From: JAFKFJ01 sp963786445
Lineage (GTDB): Bacteria; Pseudomonadota; Alphaproteobacteria; Acetobacterales; Acetobacteraceae
DNA: 64,000 nucleotides
NCBI GenBank assembly: GCA_963786445.1
Contig: CAWAZU010000007.1
Location: 45,756-109,755, forward strand
Reading direction: 5' to 3'
Of the stretch, positions 53,187 through 61,936 are shown piece by piece (positions within the stretch are counted from its first letter, which is position 1; every line of letters starts with the position of its first letter). The notes beneath the pieces are model-generated. The model ran no database searches, had not been told where the DNA came from, and worked only from the letters and a program-made list of their open reading frames with translations. A program made the position numbers and the translations under genes.

Positions 53187-53870
53187 TCAGACCCGCGTCG
53201 CGATCAGCAGGGTCGCCGCAACCGCCAGCGCGAGCACGACGAGCGCCAGCAACGGGCTGGCGAGCCGCGGCGCGCGGGTGGCGGCGGGAAGCCGCTTTTT
53301 CCCGGTAATCATCGGCCGGACCAAGTTCTGGCCCTTGATCGCGGCATACAGCGCGATCGCCAGGAGGTGCAGCACGACCGCGGCAATGATCGCGTCCACC
53401 GTGTAGGAATGGATCACCGTCAGCAGATCGCTCGCACGGCCGCCGAGGTGCTTTGCCAGCGGTCCCTCAACGACGCCGAGGCCGTCATTGGCGCCCAGCC
53501 CGCTGCCAAGCTGGATTGCCAGCAACAACAGCAGCACCAGCACCATCCACCCGCCGGCGGCATTGTGGCCGAGCTGCGTATCCGGTTCGCGGGTGGGAAA
53601 CGTCGCGAGATGCCGCAAGCCGGAGACCGGGCTGACCAGGAACCGGCTGAAGCGGGCGGTGTCGCTGCCGACGAAGCCCCATGCCAGACGGAACAGGAAC
53701 AGCGCCAGCAGCACGTAGCCCAGTTGCAGATGCAGGTCCATCCAGCCGAGCCGGGCGGTCGCGTAGTCGGCCGGCAGCAGTACCACGAGCAGCCAATGGA
53801 ACAGGCGCGTGGGCGCGTCCCAGACTCGCATGGGCAGGTAAAGCATGGTCTGACGCGTGCGCAGGGCCAT
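53187..53870 (-). CDS. cytochrome b561-type membrane cytochrome
   Basis: About 227 residues from the ATG at 53870 with four to five membrane helices. RVWDAPTRLFHWLLVVLLPA has the first heme His, LHLQLGYVLLALFLFRLAWG and GHNAAGGWMVLVLLLLLAIQ carry further His ligands, and VIHSYTVDAIIAAVVLHLLA gives the last pair. Such cytochrome b proteins pass electrons from quinol to a periplasmic c-type cytochrome. The convergent cytochrome c', whose stop is directly adjacent, is the likely partner. Confidence 0.85.
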   Translation of the reverse strand: MALRTRQTMLYLPMRVWDAPTRLFHWLLVVLLPADYATARLGWMDLHLQLGYVLLALFLFRLAWGFVGSDTARFSRFLVSPVSGLRHLATFPTREPDTQLGHNAAGGWMVLVLLLLLAIQLGSGLGANDGLGVVEGPLAKHLGGRASDLLTVIHSYTVDAIIAAVVLHLLAIALYAAIKGQNLVRPMITGKKRLPAATRAPRLASPLLALVVLALAVAATLLIATRV

Positions 53871-54040
53871 CTGTCGCTCCTGTCGAAGCCATTCGGGCGG
53901 TGGGGTGCCGCAATTTGGCGCACCCGCGGGGCGGGCGCGATCCCCGGAGGCGATCAACCCTGGCGACCCGTTTCGTGTCCGGTGACGCGATCGTGATGCC
54001 GTGCATTGCGCAGGAACCGCGGAGTTCCTAGTGTTGCGGC

Positions 54041-55615
54041 ATGTCGGACACCGCTCCGCTGCCGCGCCGACGGGGCGCGTTGCGTTGGATCGTCGTCGGG
54101 TTGCTGAGCTTTGGCATCCTGGGGCTGGCCGCGTTGCTTGCGTATCGGCACCTGCAGGCAACGCTAACGGAACCGGCGCCGCGGGTCACGCAGGCAGCGG
54201 CGACCCGGGCCGCCGATCTGCCGCCGCGGCCCGCAGCTCCAAAGGCAGAGCAAGCAGCGAAGGGTGCAGGGGCCGAGACGCCATCACCCGATCGGGCGGC
54301 GGCCTCGGTGCCGCCCGCCGGCGGCACGGCATCCTCGGGCGCACAAGTAGTGACAGCTTCGCCCGACCACGCGACGCCTGCGGTGCCGCCCGTCAGCGGC
54401 TCGGCATATGCGGATGCACAAGTCGTGACGGCATCGCCCGATCACACGACGCCCTTGCCGCCGCCGCCCGGCCGCACGGCATCCTCGGGCGCAGGGGTCG
54501 CGTCGGTATCGCGCGACCGCACGGCGCCCTCGGCACTGCCTGCCGGCGGCACGGCGTCGACGAGCGCCCCGGTCGTGACGGCCTCGTCCGGCCGCACCGC
54601 ACCCCGAACGCCGTCCTCCGGCGGCACGGCATCCGTGAGCGCCCGGATGGTGACCGCATCGGCCGACCGCGCCAAACAAGCTGGGTCGCCCGCCGGCGGC
54701 GCGGCGGCCACGGAGGCGCCGGTTCTGCGTCCCAGCTTCGACATCGTGCGGGTCGCCCCCAGCGGTTCTGCGGTGATCGCCGGGCGGGCCGCGCCGGACA
54801 CGGATGTAACCCTGCTCGACAACGGACGCGAGATCGGGCGCGCCAAGGCGGATGAAACCGGCCAGTTCGTGGTCATCCCCGACCAACCGCTGCCCGCCGG
54901 CGGCCAGGAACTCGCGCTGCAGGCCGAACAGTCCGGCACCGCGCCGGTGACAGGGGACGCGCCGGCGCTGCTGATCGTGCCGGCAAGGCCGGAGGGCCAC
55001 GCGCCCGTTGCCGCTTCGCCGCACGAAGCGCCAAGGGAGAAGTCAGGCGGCGCCGTGGCGGTTCTCGCGCCGACGGATGCCGCGCCCCGGCTACTGACGG
55101 TTCCCGCGGAACCGGGAGGAGCGCCGGGCCAGGTGGCGCTGCGGGTCGTGGACTACGACGCGCATGGCACGATCCGCTTTGCCGGTACCGCGCGTCCAGG
55201 CACCTCCGTCAGGCTCTACATCGACAACGCGCCCGTGGGCGAGGCCTCGGCCGATTCGCAGGGTCAGTGGAACCTCGTGCCGACCGGCCCGGTCAACACC
55301 GGCGAACATCGGCTGCGCGCCGATGATCTCGGGCCGCGTGGGCAAGTTCTGTCGCGGGCGGAACTGCCGTTCCAGCGGGCAGCCTTTGGGCCCGACGACC
55401 TGCGCACCGGCCAGGTCGTCGTGCAGCCCCGGCAAAGCCTCTGGCGCATCGCGCGCCACGTCTATGGTCACGGCATGCGCTACACGGTGATTTACGATGC
55501 CAACCGCGACCAGATCCGCGACGCGAACCGCATCTACCCCGGGCAAATCTTCACGCTGCCCTCGGCCGCAAGCGCCGCCGTCCTTCCCGGGCGGGCAGCC
55601 GGCGGTGCGGACTAG
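54041..55615 (+). CDS. LysM-domain envelope protein with six 25-residue repeats
   Basis: 524 residues. An N-terminal membrane anchor (IVVGLLSFGILGLAALLAYR) is followed by an Ala/Pro linker and six tandem 25-residue repeats (residues 82-231, bases 54284-54733) of the form SPDRxxxxxPxGGTASSGAxVVTA. Two Ig-like modules follow (SGSAVIAGRAAPDTDVTLLD and GTIRFAGTARPGTSVRLYID), then a C-terminal LysM domain: VVQPRQSLWRIARHVYGHG and RDANRIYPGQIFTLP. It probably spans the periplasm from the inner membrane to peptidoglycan. It precedes psd-pssA by 90 bases. Confidence 0.8.
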   Translation: MSDTAPLPRRRGALRWIVVGLLSFGILGLAALLAYRHLQATLTEPAPRVTQAAATRAADLPPRPAAPKAEQAAKGAGAETPSPDRAAASVPPAGGTASSGAQVVTASPDHATPAVPPVSGSAYADAQVVTASPDHTTPLPPPPGRTASSGAGVASVSRDRTAPSALPAGGTASTSAPVVTASSGRTAPRTPSSGGTASVSARMVTASADRAKQAGSPAGGAAATEAPVLRPSFDIVRVAPSGSAVIAGRAAPDTDVTLLDNGREIGRAKADETGQFVVIPDQPLPAGGQELALQAEQSGTAPVTGDAPALLIVPARPEGHAPVAASPHEAPREKSGGAVAVLAPTDAAPRLLTVPAEPGGAPGQVALRVVDYDAHGTIRFAGTARPGTSVRLYIDNAPVGEASADSQGQWNLVPTGPVNTGEHRLRADDLGPRGQVLSRAELPFQRAAFGPDDLRTGQVVVQPRQSLWRIARHVYGHGMRYTVIYDANRDQIRDANRIYPGQIFTLPSAASAAVLPGRAAGGAD

Positions 55616-55705
55616 CGCCGCCGCTGCCGGTCGTGGCGCCAAGCCAGCAGTCTTGCCCCCTTCCCGGCAACTCTCCATAAGCGGGCGATTGCTCAAGGCC
55701 CCGCG

Positions 55706-56404
55706 ATGTCATTTGCCGCCACGACCCGCTTCGTGTTCGCACCGCCCCACCCGGCTGGCCATGGCCTCCTGATCGGCGGCGGCGTCGTGTTCCTGCTCGG
55801 TCTGCTGACGGCTTGGTGGGTCGTCTGGGTGGGACTGCTGTTCGTGCTGTTCTGCCTGTATTTCTTTCGCGACCCGGAGCGCGTTCCGCCCGGCCGGTCA
55901 GGGCTGTTGCTCGCTCCGGCGGACGGCCATGTCGTCTCGGTGGCACCCGCGCCGCCGCCGCCGGAACTTGGGCTCGGGCTGGAGCCGCGGTGGCGCGTGG
56001 GGGTTTTCCTGTCGCTGTTCGACGTACACGTGAACCGCATCCCCGCCGACGGCACGGTGACCCGCATCGCCTACCGCCATGGACGGTTCGTCAATGCCAG
56101 CCTCGATAAGGCCAGCGTCGAGAACGAGCGCAATGCGCTGGCGATCCGCCTCGCCGATGGGCGCGAGATCGGCGTCGTGCAGATCGCCGGGCTGGTCGCG
56201 CGACGCATCGTCTGCAGCGTTCGCGAGGGCGATGCGGTGCGCGCCGGCGATCGCTTCGGTTTCATCCGGTTTGGCAGCCGCACCGACCTTTACTTGCCGG
56301 AAGGCGTTCGCCCCCTGGTCGCGGAAGGCCAAACGATGATCGGGGGGGAGACCGTGATCGCCGACATGCTGTCGGATACGCTCGTCGGCGCGAGGCCCGC
56401 TTGA
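55706..56404 (+). CDS. psd: phosphatidylserine decarboxylase proenzyme
   Basis: 232 residues, the short alphaproteobacterial type. Two N-terminal membrane segments (LLIGGGVVFLLGLLTAWWVV) precede YFFRDPERVPP, LLAPADGHVVSV, FLSLFDVHVNRIPADGTV and the self-cleavage site FGSRTDLYLPEG, where Gly190-Ser191 is expected to split to make the pyruvoyl group. It turns phosphatidylserine into phosphatidylethanolamine at the inner membrane. The next gene, pssA, makes its substrate and overlaps it. Confidence 0.93.
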   Translation: MSFAATTRFVFAPPHPAGHGLLIGGGVVFLLGLLTAWWVVWVGLLFVLFCLYFFRDPERVPPGRSGLLLAPADGHVVSVAPAPPPPELGLGLEPRWRVGVFLSLFDVHVNRIPADGTVTRIAYRHGRFVNASLDKASVENERNALAIRLADGREIGVVQIAGLVARRIVCSVREGDAVRAGDRFGFIRFGSRTDLYLPEGVRPLVAEGQTMIGGETVIADMLSDTLVGARPA

Positions 56405-57273
56405 ACGGGCCGCATCCGCTCAGGCCGCATTCCCTGCGCCTGCCGGTGCGGCGGTTGCGACGCCGGCTGCGGCCGCGCCATCGGCCGCGATTCCGTGGTC
56501 TCTCGTTCAACCGCGTGGTGCCCAACCTGCTCACCCTGGTCGGACTGTGCGCGGGGCTCACGTCGATCCGCCTGGCACTGGAGGGACGGTTCGGGGCCGC
56601 CGCCGTCGCCATCGCGGTCGCCGCCGCGATCGACGGTCTCGACGGAAGGCTGGCGCGGCTGCTCAAGGCGGTCACCCGCTTCGGCGCCGAGTTCGACAGC
56701 CTGACCGACTTCCTCTGCTTCGGCGTGGCGCCTTCGCTCATTCTCTATCTTTGGTCGCTGCAAGCGTTCCGTGGCTTCGGCTTCGTCCCCTGCCTGATGT
56801 TCGCCGTCTGCATGGCGCTGCGTTTGGCGCGCTTCAACGCGGCGCTGGATAGCGGCCCGCATCCTGCGTACGCCTACAATTTCTTCACCGGCGTTCCGGC
56901 GCCGGCCGGCGCCGGGTTGGCGCTGTTCCCGCTGTTCATCGGGCTGGAAGCGCGGGCGCTGGGCTGGAACTGGCTGTTCGCCGCGTCACGGTTCCCCCCG
57001 TTCTGCGCTTTCGTGCTGATCGGCACCGCGCTGCTCCTAGTCTCGACCCTGCCGGTATGGAGCTTTAAGAATTTCAAGGTCCCCGCCGAGTATGTGCTGC
57101 CGCTGCTGCTCGGCACCGGCTTGTTCGTGGCCCTGCTGGTCGCCGACCCGTGGGCGGCGCTGGCGGCGGCGGGCCTGATCTATCTCGTCATGCTGCCGTT
57201 CAGCGCCCGCAGCTTCCGGCGGCTCAAGCAGGCGGCCGAGGGTGCCCCGGACGGGGACGAAGCGCCGGGGTGA
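56401..57273 (+). CDS. pssA: CDP-diacylglycerol-serine O-phosphatidyltransferase
   Basis: 290 residues from a TTG that overlaps the psd stop. The CDP-alcohol phosphotransferase motif is complete: DGLDGRLARLLKAVTRFG followed by AEFDSLTDFLCFGVAP. About eight membrane helices follow. It joins serine to CDP-diacylglycerol to make phosphatidylserine for Psd. The Arg-rich N-terminal 30 residues are unusual and may be an artefact of starting too early; a later start near FRGLSFNRVVPNLL is possible. Confidence 0.92.
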   Translation: MNGPHPLRPHSLRLPVRRLRRRLRPRHRPRFRGLSFNRVVPNLLTLVGLCAGLTSIRLALEGRFGAAAVAIAVAAAIDGLDGRLARLLKAVTRFGAEFDSLTDFLCFGVAPSLILYLWSLQAFRGFGFVPCLMFAVCMALRLARFNAALDSGPHPAYAYNFFTGVPAPAGAGLALFPLFIGLEARALGWNWLFAASRFPPFCAFVLIGTALLLVSTLPVWSFKNFKVPAEYVLPLLLGTGLFVALLVADPWAALAAAGLIYLVMLPFSARSFRRLKQAAEGAPDGDEAPG

Positions 57274-57534
57274 CCGGGGCGACGAAGGCGCCGGCAACCC
57301 CTATCACGCGCACCCGCCATGGGCTGCCGCTCCGGTTGTTCGCCGGACGGGCAAGCTGAACGGCGCGTACATCGGTCAATAGCCGAGATAAAATCCGCGT
57401 CATCCTATGCGCCGCCCGGCGATGACGCGAGTTTCATTCGTCCGAAAGAGCAACAGACAGCCGTGAGCGCCATTATACCCACAGTCGCCGGACGGAGTCT
57501 CCGCCCGGAACTTTTGTGCATGGAGACAATGAGC

Positions 57535-59028
57535 ATGAATATTTCACGCCTGGTACCGCGCGGCACGCGCGGTGCCTTGCTCGTCGGGCTGTTGAGCACG
57601 ACGGCGCTGGCCGGGTTTGGCGTGGGCGCGGCCAGCATCGCCGAGACGCCGCAGCCGGCGCCGATCCAGCCCGCCCAGCCGGCGCAGATGCTGCCGAGCT
57701 TCACGGACCTGGTGACTCGCGTTCGGCCCGCCGTCGTCTCGGTCACCACCGAACTCAAGGCGCAACCGCAAGGCGCGGGGATTCCCACACCGTTCGGCAT
57801 GATGATGCCGCAGCATCCGCAGGCGGTGGAGGCGCGCGGCTCTGGCTTCATCATCGATCCGGACGGCGTGATCGTGACCAACAATCACGTCGTGCAGGAT
57901 GCGAAGTCGGTCAGCGTGACGCTGAGCGACGGCACCGAGTTGCCGGCCAAAATCATCGGCCGCGATCCGCGCACCGACCTGGCCGTGCTGCGCGTCGATG
58001 CCGGCCACAAGCTGGCCTACGTTCAGCTGGGCAATTCGGCCGACGTGAAGGTCGGCGAATGGGTCGTCGCCATGGGCAATCCGTACGGCCTCGGCGGGAC
58101 CGTGACGGCGGGCATCGTCTCGGCACGCGGGCGCGATATCGGCGAGGGTCCGTACGACAACTTCCTGCAGATCGACGCGCCGATCAACCGCGGCAACTCC
58201 GGCGGGCCGCTGTTCACCCAGGACGGCCGCGTGGTCGGCGTCAACACCGCGATCCTGTCGCCGACGGGCGGCAGCATCGGCATCGGTTTCGCCATCCCCT
58301 CGAACATCGTCAAGACGGTGGTGGCCGATCTGGAGAAGACCGGCCACGTGACGCGCGGCTATCTCGGCGTCGAGGCGCAGCAGGTGTCGCCGGCCATGGC
58401 GGCGGCGCTCAATCTGCCGAAGCAGAACCCGGATCAGGCCGGCGCGCTGATCGCCCAGGTCGAGGCGGATTCGCCCGCCTCCAAGGCCGGGTTGCAGCCC
58501 GGTGAAGTGATCACCGCGGTTGACGGCAAAACCGTCGGCAATCCCCGCGATCTCGCGGTCGACATCGCCGCGGTAAAGCCCGGCGACGAGGCCAAGATCG
58601 ACGTGCTCCAGCAAGGGCAGACCAAGACGATGTCGGTCAAGGTCGCCACCCTGCCGTCGGAGCAGCAGACGGCGAACGCCAATGCTGCCGGGCCGCAGGA
58701 GGGGGTCGGCCTCGCGCTGGCGCCGATTTCGCCGGAGATGCGCAGCCAGCTCGACCTGCCGGAGCACATGAAGGGCGTGGCGGTGGTCGATGTGAAGCCT
58801 GGTTCCCCAGCGGATCAGGCAGGCATCCAGCAGGGTGACGTGATCGTCGGCGTGGGCGTCGAGCCGGTCAGTTCGGCGCGGCAGGCGGCGCATGCCATCA
58901 GCGAGGCTGCGAACAGGAACCACGCCGTCGCGCTGCGCGTGTTCCGCAACGGTCAGACCGAGTTCGTCGCCATCAACGTCAACCGCAAGTCCGGCGAGGA
59001 CGACAACGGCAACGGCAACGCCGGCTGA
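57535..59028 (+). CDS. DegP/HtrA periplasmic serine protease
   Basis: 497 residues from the ATG at 57535; ATGs at 57520 and 57529 are in frame. GGAG lies about 10 bases before the chosen start. The signal peptide is LLVGLLSTTALAGFGVGAAS. The catalytic triad is His118 (TNNHVVQDA), Asp148 (RTDLAVLR) and Ser222 (GNSGGPLF), followed by two PDZ domains (GYLGVEAQQVSPAMAAAL and VAVVDVKPGSPADQAGI). It degrades or refolds misfolded envelope proteins. The 246-base upstream gap likely holds its promoter, but no stress-sigma site is clear. Confidence 0.93.
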   Translation: MNISRLVPRGTRGALLVGLLSTTALAGFGVGAASIAETPQPAPIQPAQPAQMLPSFTDLVTRVRPAVVSVTTELKAQPQGAGIPTPFGMMMPQHPQAVEARGSGFIIDPDGVIVTNNHVVQDAKSVSVTLSDGTELPAKIIGRDPRTDLAVLRVDAGHKLAYVQLGNSADVKVGEWVVAMGNPYGLGGTVTAGIVSARGRDIGEGPYDNFLQIDAPINRGNSGGPLFTQDGRVVGVNTAILSPTGGSIGIGFAIPSNIVKTVVADLEKTGHVTRGYLGVEAQQVSPAMAAALNLPKQNPDQAGALIAQVEADSPASKAGLQPGEVITAVDGKTVGNPRDLAVDIAAVKPGDEAKIDVLQQGQTKTMSVKVATLPSEQQTANANAAGPQEGVGLALAPISPEMRSQLDLPEHMKGVAVVDVKPGSPADQAGIQQGDVIVGVGVEPVSSARQAAHAISEAANRNHAVALRVFRNGQTEFVAINVNRKSGEDDNGNGNAG

Positions 59029-59031
59029 ACG

Positions 59032-59256
59032 TCACGCCGTACCGCACGGGACCAGCGCGTCCCGTGCGGTCAGCCGGACCACGGCGGCCAACAGGCGCAG
59101 TGCCTCCGGTCCACCCCGGTCCGCAAGACCGCCATATTCGATTTCGCCGGCCAGCACTTCCGCCTGGCCGGCGATCGTTTCTGCGGCGCGACGCATTGCC
59201 TCCTGGGCGAGAACCAGTTGCAGGTCGTCCGGGAGACATTCCCAGTCGGGGGACAT
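59032..59256 (-). CDS. small conserved hypothetical protein
   Basis: 74 residues from MSPDWECLPDDLQLVLAQEA; a longer open frame to 59325 exists but looks random. The helical body MRRAAETIAGQAEVLAGEIE and LRLLAAVVRLTARDALV is protein-like. It lies convergent with degP, the stops only a few bases apart. No function is known. Confidence 0.55.
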   Translation of the reverse strand: MSPDWECLPDDLQLVLAQEAMRRAAETIAGQAEVLAGEIEYGGLADRGGPEALRLLAAVVRLTARDALVPCGTA

Positions 59257-59361
59257 CGGGTCCACCCCCGTGCTGGCCGTTCTGGCGTGGAGCCGCGGAA
59301 AGTTGCGCGCGGCGTGAGATGACACGATAGGCCGCGCCGGGTTAACGCCGGCTTTGCGGCG

Positions 59362-60159
59362 TCAGACGAAACGCAGCCGCACCTCGGGCAGCGCATCGAA
59401 CACGATGCGGACGTCGCAGGGACCGTCGAGTGCAATCGATGGGATGACGCTGCCGAGCAGCACCATCTGACCGGCGCGCAACCCGCCGAAGGCTGCCGCG
59501 ACAGGACTCCCGGCCAGCCACGCCAGTCCGCGCAGCGGATGGCCCATCAGTTCGCCGCCGCGCCCGGCATTGCGCGTCTCGCCGTCGATCGCAGCGCGGC
59601 CCTCGATCCCGACAAGGTCGAGCGCGCGCCAGCCTGCGACCGGGGCACCGATCACCGCGGCGGCGTGGTAGAACTGATCGGCAACGACCGTCGGCAGCCC
59701 GACCGCCGCAACGTCGCCGACTGGCGGCGGACCATAGCGGTTCTCGACGATCTCGATCGCAGCGCACACCGCCTCGATCGCGTCGGCGGCCTGCTCGAAG
59801 CTGCACGCACCGGGCGGCAGGTCGCGCGAGAGGCGCACGGCCAGTTCGCACTCGACCTGCGGACTGCGGAAGTTTGCGAACGGCAGGTCGTGCGGCGCCT
59901 CATGGATATCCGCCGCGGCCATGAAGCCGGCGCAGGGATGGTCGATGCCGAGAAACGCCTGCATGCGCCGGCCGGTCGCGCCGATCTTGAAGCCGCCGAT
60001 CGGCAACGTGCCGCGCCGTTCCGCCATGGCGCGCTGCACCGCGGCGGCCTCTTCCGCGTCGCGCGGGGCGATTTCCGCCGGCAACGGGCCGGCGACGCGG
60101 CTTGCCGCGCGATGCGCGAGCAGCGCGTCGGCCGCCGGGTACGGATCGAAACCGCTCAT
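59362..60159 (-). CDS. 2-keto-4-pentenoate hydratase / FAH-family protein
   Basis: 265 residues. IGGFKIGATGRRMQAFLGID, FRSPQVECELAVRLSRDLPP (Glu metal ligands), ALRSRIEIVENRY-like CAAIEIVENRYGPPPVGDVA and LDLVGIEGRAAIDGE are typical of the MhpD/HpaH branch of the FAH fold. Such enzymes hydrate 2-hydroxypentadienoate in aromatic breakdown, but no other meta-cleavage genes are near. Its start overlaps rlmB by four bases. Confidence 0.83.
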   Translation of the reverse strand: MSGFDPYPAADALLAHRAASRVAGPLPAEIAPRDAEEAAAVQRAMAERRGTLPIGGFKIGATGRRMQAFLGIDHPCAGFMAAADIHEAPHDLPFANFRSPQVECELAVRLSRDLPPGACSFEQAADAIEAVCAAIEIVENRYGPPPVGDVAAVGLPTVVADQFYHAAAVIGAPVAGWRALDLVGIEGRAAIDGETRNAGRGGELMGHPLRGLAWLAGSPVAAAFGGLRAGQMVLLGSVIPSIALDGPCDVRIVFDALPEVRLRFV

Positions 60160-61016
60160 GGGCGGCGCCCCAGTTCGTAGAGTGCGATGACCGCGGCGGC
60201 GGCCACATTGAGGCTGTCCAACGCCCGGCTGCCGCCCGGCATGGCGATGCCGGCCACTTCGTCGCAGGTGTCGCGCGTCAGCCGGCGCAGCCCCTCGCTC
60301 TCGCTGCCCAGCACCAACGCCACCCGACGCTGCGCCAGATCGGCCCCCGACAGAACCGTGCGCGACGCGGCGTCGAGCCCGACCACCCAGCACCCGGCGG
60401 CCTTCAGCGCGACCAGCGTGCGCGCGATGTTTACCGCACGCAGCAACGGTACCGTCTCGAGGGCGCCCGACGCGGCCTTGGCCAGCGCCCCGGTCTCCTC
60501 CGGCGCGTTGCGTTCCTGGGTGATGATCCCGGCGGCGCCGAACGCGGCAGCCGATCGCAGGATGGCGCCGACATTACGGGGATCGCTGACCTGGTCCAGC
60601 ACGAGCACCGGGCCGGGACGCTCTAGCAGATGCGCGAGCGGCGGCGGCGCCAGCGGGTCGGCGAGCAGCGCCGCACCCTGATGGACCACGTCGCGACCGA
60701 GCATCTGGTCGAGCCGCGCCCGGTCGGCCCGTTCGGCCCCGATCGGCCAAGGCCGCGGCAGGCGGGCCGCAAGGCTCGCTTCGGCCTCCTCGGTCAGCAG
60801 CAGGCGGCGCAGCCGTCGCGTGGGATTCGCCAGCGCCGCCGCGACCGCGTGGCTGCCATAGAGCCACACGCCTCCACGCGGTGCTTCGGGGCCATGCCGC
60901 GGCGTCGGGGCGTGAGTTTGGTGCGTGCGCGGACGCCCCTCGCGCGGCAAGCGGTCGGGCTTTGGTGGCCGGCCAGCGCTGGTCATGCCGGCGTGATGGG
61001 AACGTGGCGGCTTCAT
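60156..61016 (-). CDS. rlmB: TrmH-family RNA 2'-O-methyltransferase (RlmB-like)
   Basis: 286 residues with a basic N-terminal extension before the substrate-binding domain (VWLYGSHAVAAALANPTRRL). The SPOUT domain has motif 1 DQVSDPRNVGAILRSAAAFG, motif 2 VALVLGSESEGLRRLTRDTC and motif 3 IAMPGGSRALDSLNVAAAAV, forming the trefoil-knot AdoMet site. It methylates G2251 of 23S rRNA in RlmB proper; the length and motif 2 support RlmB over TrmH. Confidence 0.9.
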   Translation of the reverse strand: MKPPRSHHAGMTSAGRPPKPDRLPREGRPRTHQTHAPTPRHGPEAPRGGVWLYGSHAVAAALANPTRRLRRLLLTEEAEASLAARLPRPWPIGAERADRARLDQMLGRDVVHQGAALLADPLAPPPLAHLLERPGPVLVLDQVSDPRNVGAILRSAAAFGAAGIITQERNAPEETGALAKAASGALETVPLLRAVNIARTLVALKAAGCWVVGLDAASRTVLSGADLAQRRVALVLGSESEGLRRLTRDTCDEVAGIAMPGGSRALDSLNVAAAAVIALYELGRRP

Positions 61017-61120
61017 GAGGCTGCGGTATAGCGGGGCCGCCGACAGCCGACAATTCGCCTGCACCGCGGCGTTTGACACCATGGGGAGATGGCGATAGTC
61101 GCAGCGTCACTGCCGCGGCA

Positions 61121-61206
61121 GGAGGGGTGCCCGAGTGGCTAAAGGGGACGGACTGTAAATCCGTTGGCGTGCGCCTACGTTGGTTCGAATCCAACCCCCT
61201 CCACCA
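61121..61206 (+). tRNA. tRNA-Tyr (GTA)
   Basis: A class II tRNA with acceptor GGAGGGG/CCCCTCC, long variable arm (GGCGTGCGCCTACG region), anticodon loop CTGTAAA with GTA, and T-arm GTTGG-TTCGAAT-CCAAC. The 3' CCA is encoded. It is followed 26 bases later by tRNA-Gly. Confidence 0.95.
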
Positions 61207-61231
61207 TGGCAGGCGATGGCGGCGTGCCGGT

Positions 61232-61305
61232 GCGGGTGTAGCTCAATGGTAGAGTCCCAGCCTTCCAAGCTGGCTGTGCGGGTTCGATTCCCGTCACCCG
61301 CTCCA
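61232..61305 (+). tRNA. tRNA-Gly (TCC)
   Basis: Acceptor GCGGGTG/CACCCGC, D-arm GCTC, anticodon arm CCAGC-CTTCCAA-GCTGG with anticodon TCC, T-arm CGGG-TTCGATT-CCCG and an encoded CCA. It lies directly downstream of tRNA-Tyr in the same orientation. Confidence 0.95.
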
Positions 61306-61347
61306 TTCCCTGGTCGTCGGAACACAGAACGCCAGCAATTCGTTGCA

Positions 61348-61395
61348 TGGTGGGCGCGACTGGGATTGAACCAGTGACCCCCACCGTGTCAAGGT
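61348..61395 (-). mobile_element. attachment site: 3' half of tRNA-Val (GAC)
   Basis: Read on the minus strand, the 48 bases are the 3' half of a tRNA-Val: ACC, anticodon loop TTGACAC (GAC), stem GGTGG, variable GGGTC, T-arm ACTGG-TTCAATC-CCAGT, acceptor CGCGCCC, A, CCA. The D-arm and 5' acceptor are missing. A tRNA 3' half beside phage-type genes is the classic product of tyrosine-recombinase integration. The element should extend rightward out of the window, and the intact tRNA-Val should sit at its far end. Confidence 0.8.
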
Positions 61396-61936
61396 CGATG
61401 CCGCGGTCAATTTCGCCTTCTGCATCAGCATCTTACGCGCGGTCGCGGGCGGCATGTCCAGTCTGTGTCCATCCGCCTGCCGCGCCGGCAGCAGCGGCGT
61501 CCACGAATGAGGCTCTGCAGCTCGCGCCGGCCGAGGCGTCGGTCGCCGTCCGCGCCGCCGCGGGCGGCCGGGAGTGCCTAAGGAAGTCCCTGCACGGGAT
61601 GGCGGCGCTCCAATCGGCGAAAACCGCGGGATCGTGGGATCATTCATTCTTTGTTCTCATAGAGAGATAGATAGATCAATGGTTTATCTGATCCCACGCC
61701 TGATCCCACTACACCTTTCAGAGTGGGATCAGTGGGATCAGCCGCCGCCCTGCCTGCCGCCTCGGCCGGCGGTCCTCTGGCTGCTGAAACGGGGGACCGG
61801 CAGCGCCGGAGGTCGCGCGGGTCCTTCCTGGGATTGACGTCGGACACGGGTAATTTGCACCCCGGTTGGTCGGTCCCGTTGTGCAAAAAAAAATCGGTTG
61901 GTGTTGTTGTTGTTGTTTACTGGCCGTTGGCCGAGA
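61396..61936. other. non-coding edge of the integrated element with repeated GTGGGATCA
   Basis: No gene can be supported in these 541 bases. Five copies of GTGGGATCA or its complement occur at 61634-61642, 61689-61697, 61701-61709, 61723-61731 and 61732-61740; the last four form a hairpin with two complementary copies per side. An A9 run (61885-61893) and a GTT-repeat tract (61898-61917) follow. Local GC is lower than average. The repeats may be phage operator or recombination-protein sites. Confidence 0.55.

Noticed and set aside
57480..57534. GGAACTTTT before degP as an extracytoplasmic sigma-factor site
   Set aside because: No matching -10 half (CGTT) lies at 16-17 bases, and it is too close to the start codon.
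61294..61647. 117-residue minus-strand frame over the tRNA-Val fragment, considered as an integrase end
   Set aside because: It crosses tRNA sequence and has no Arg-His-Arg-Tyr recombinase residues.
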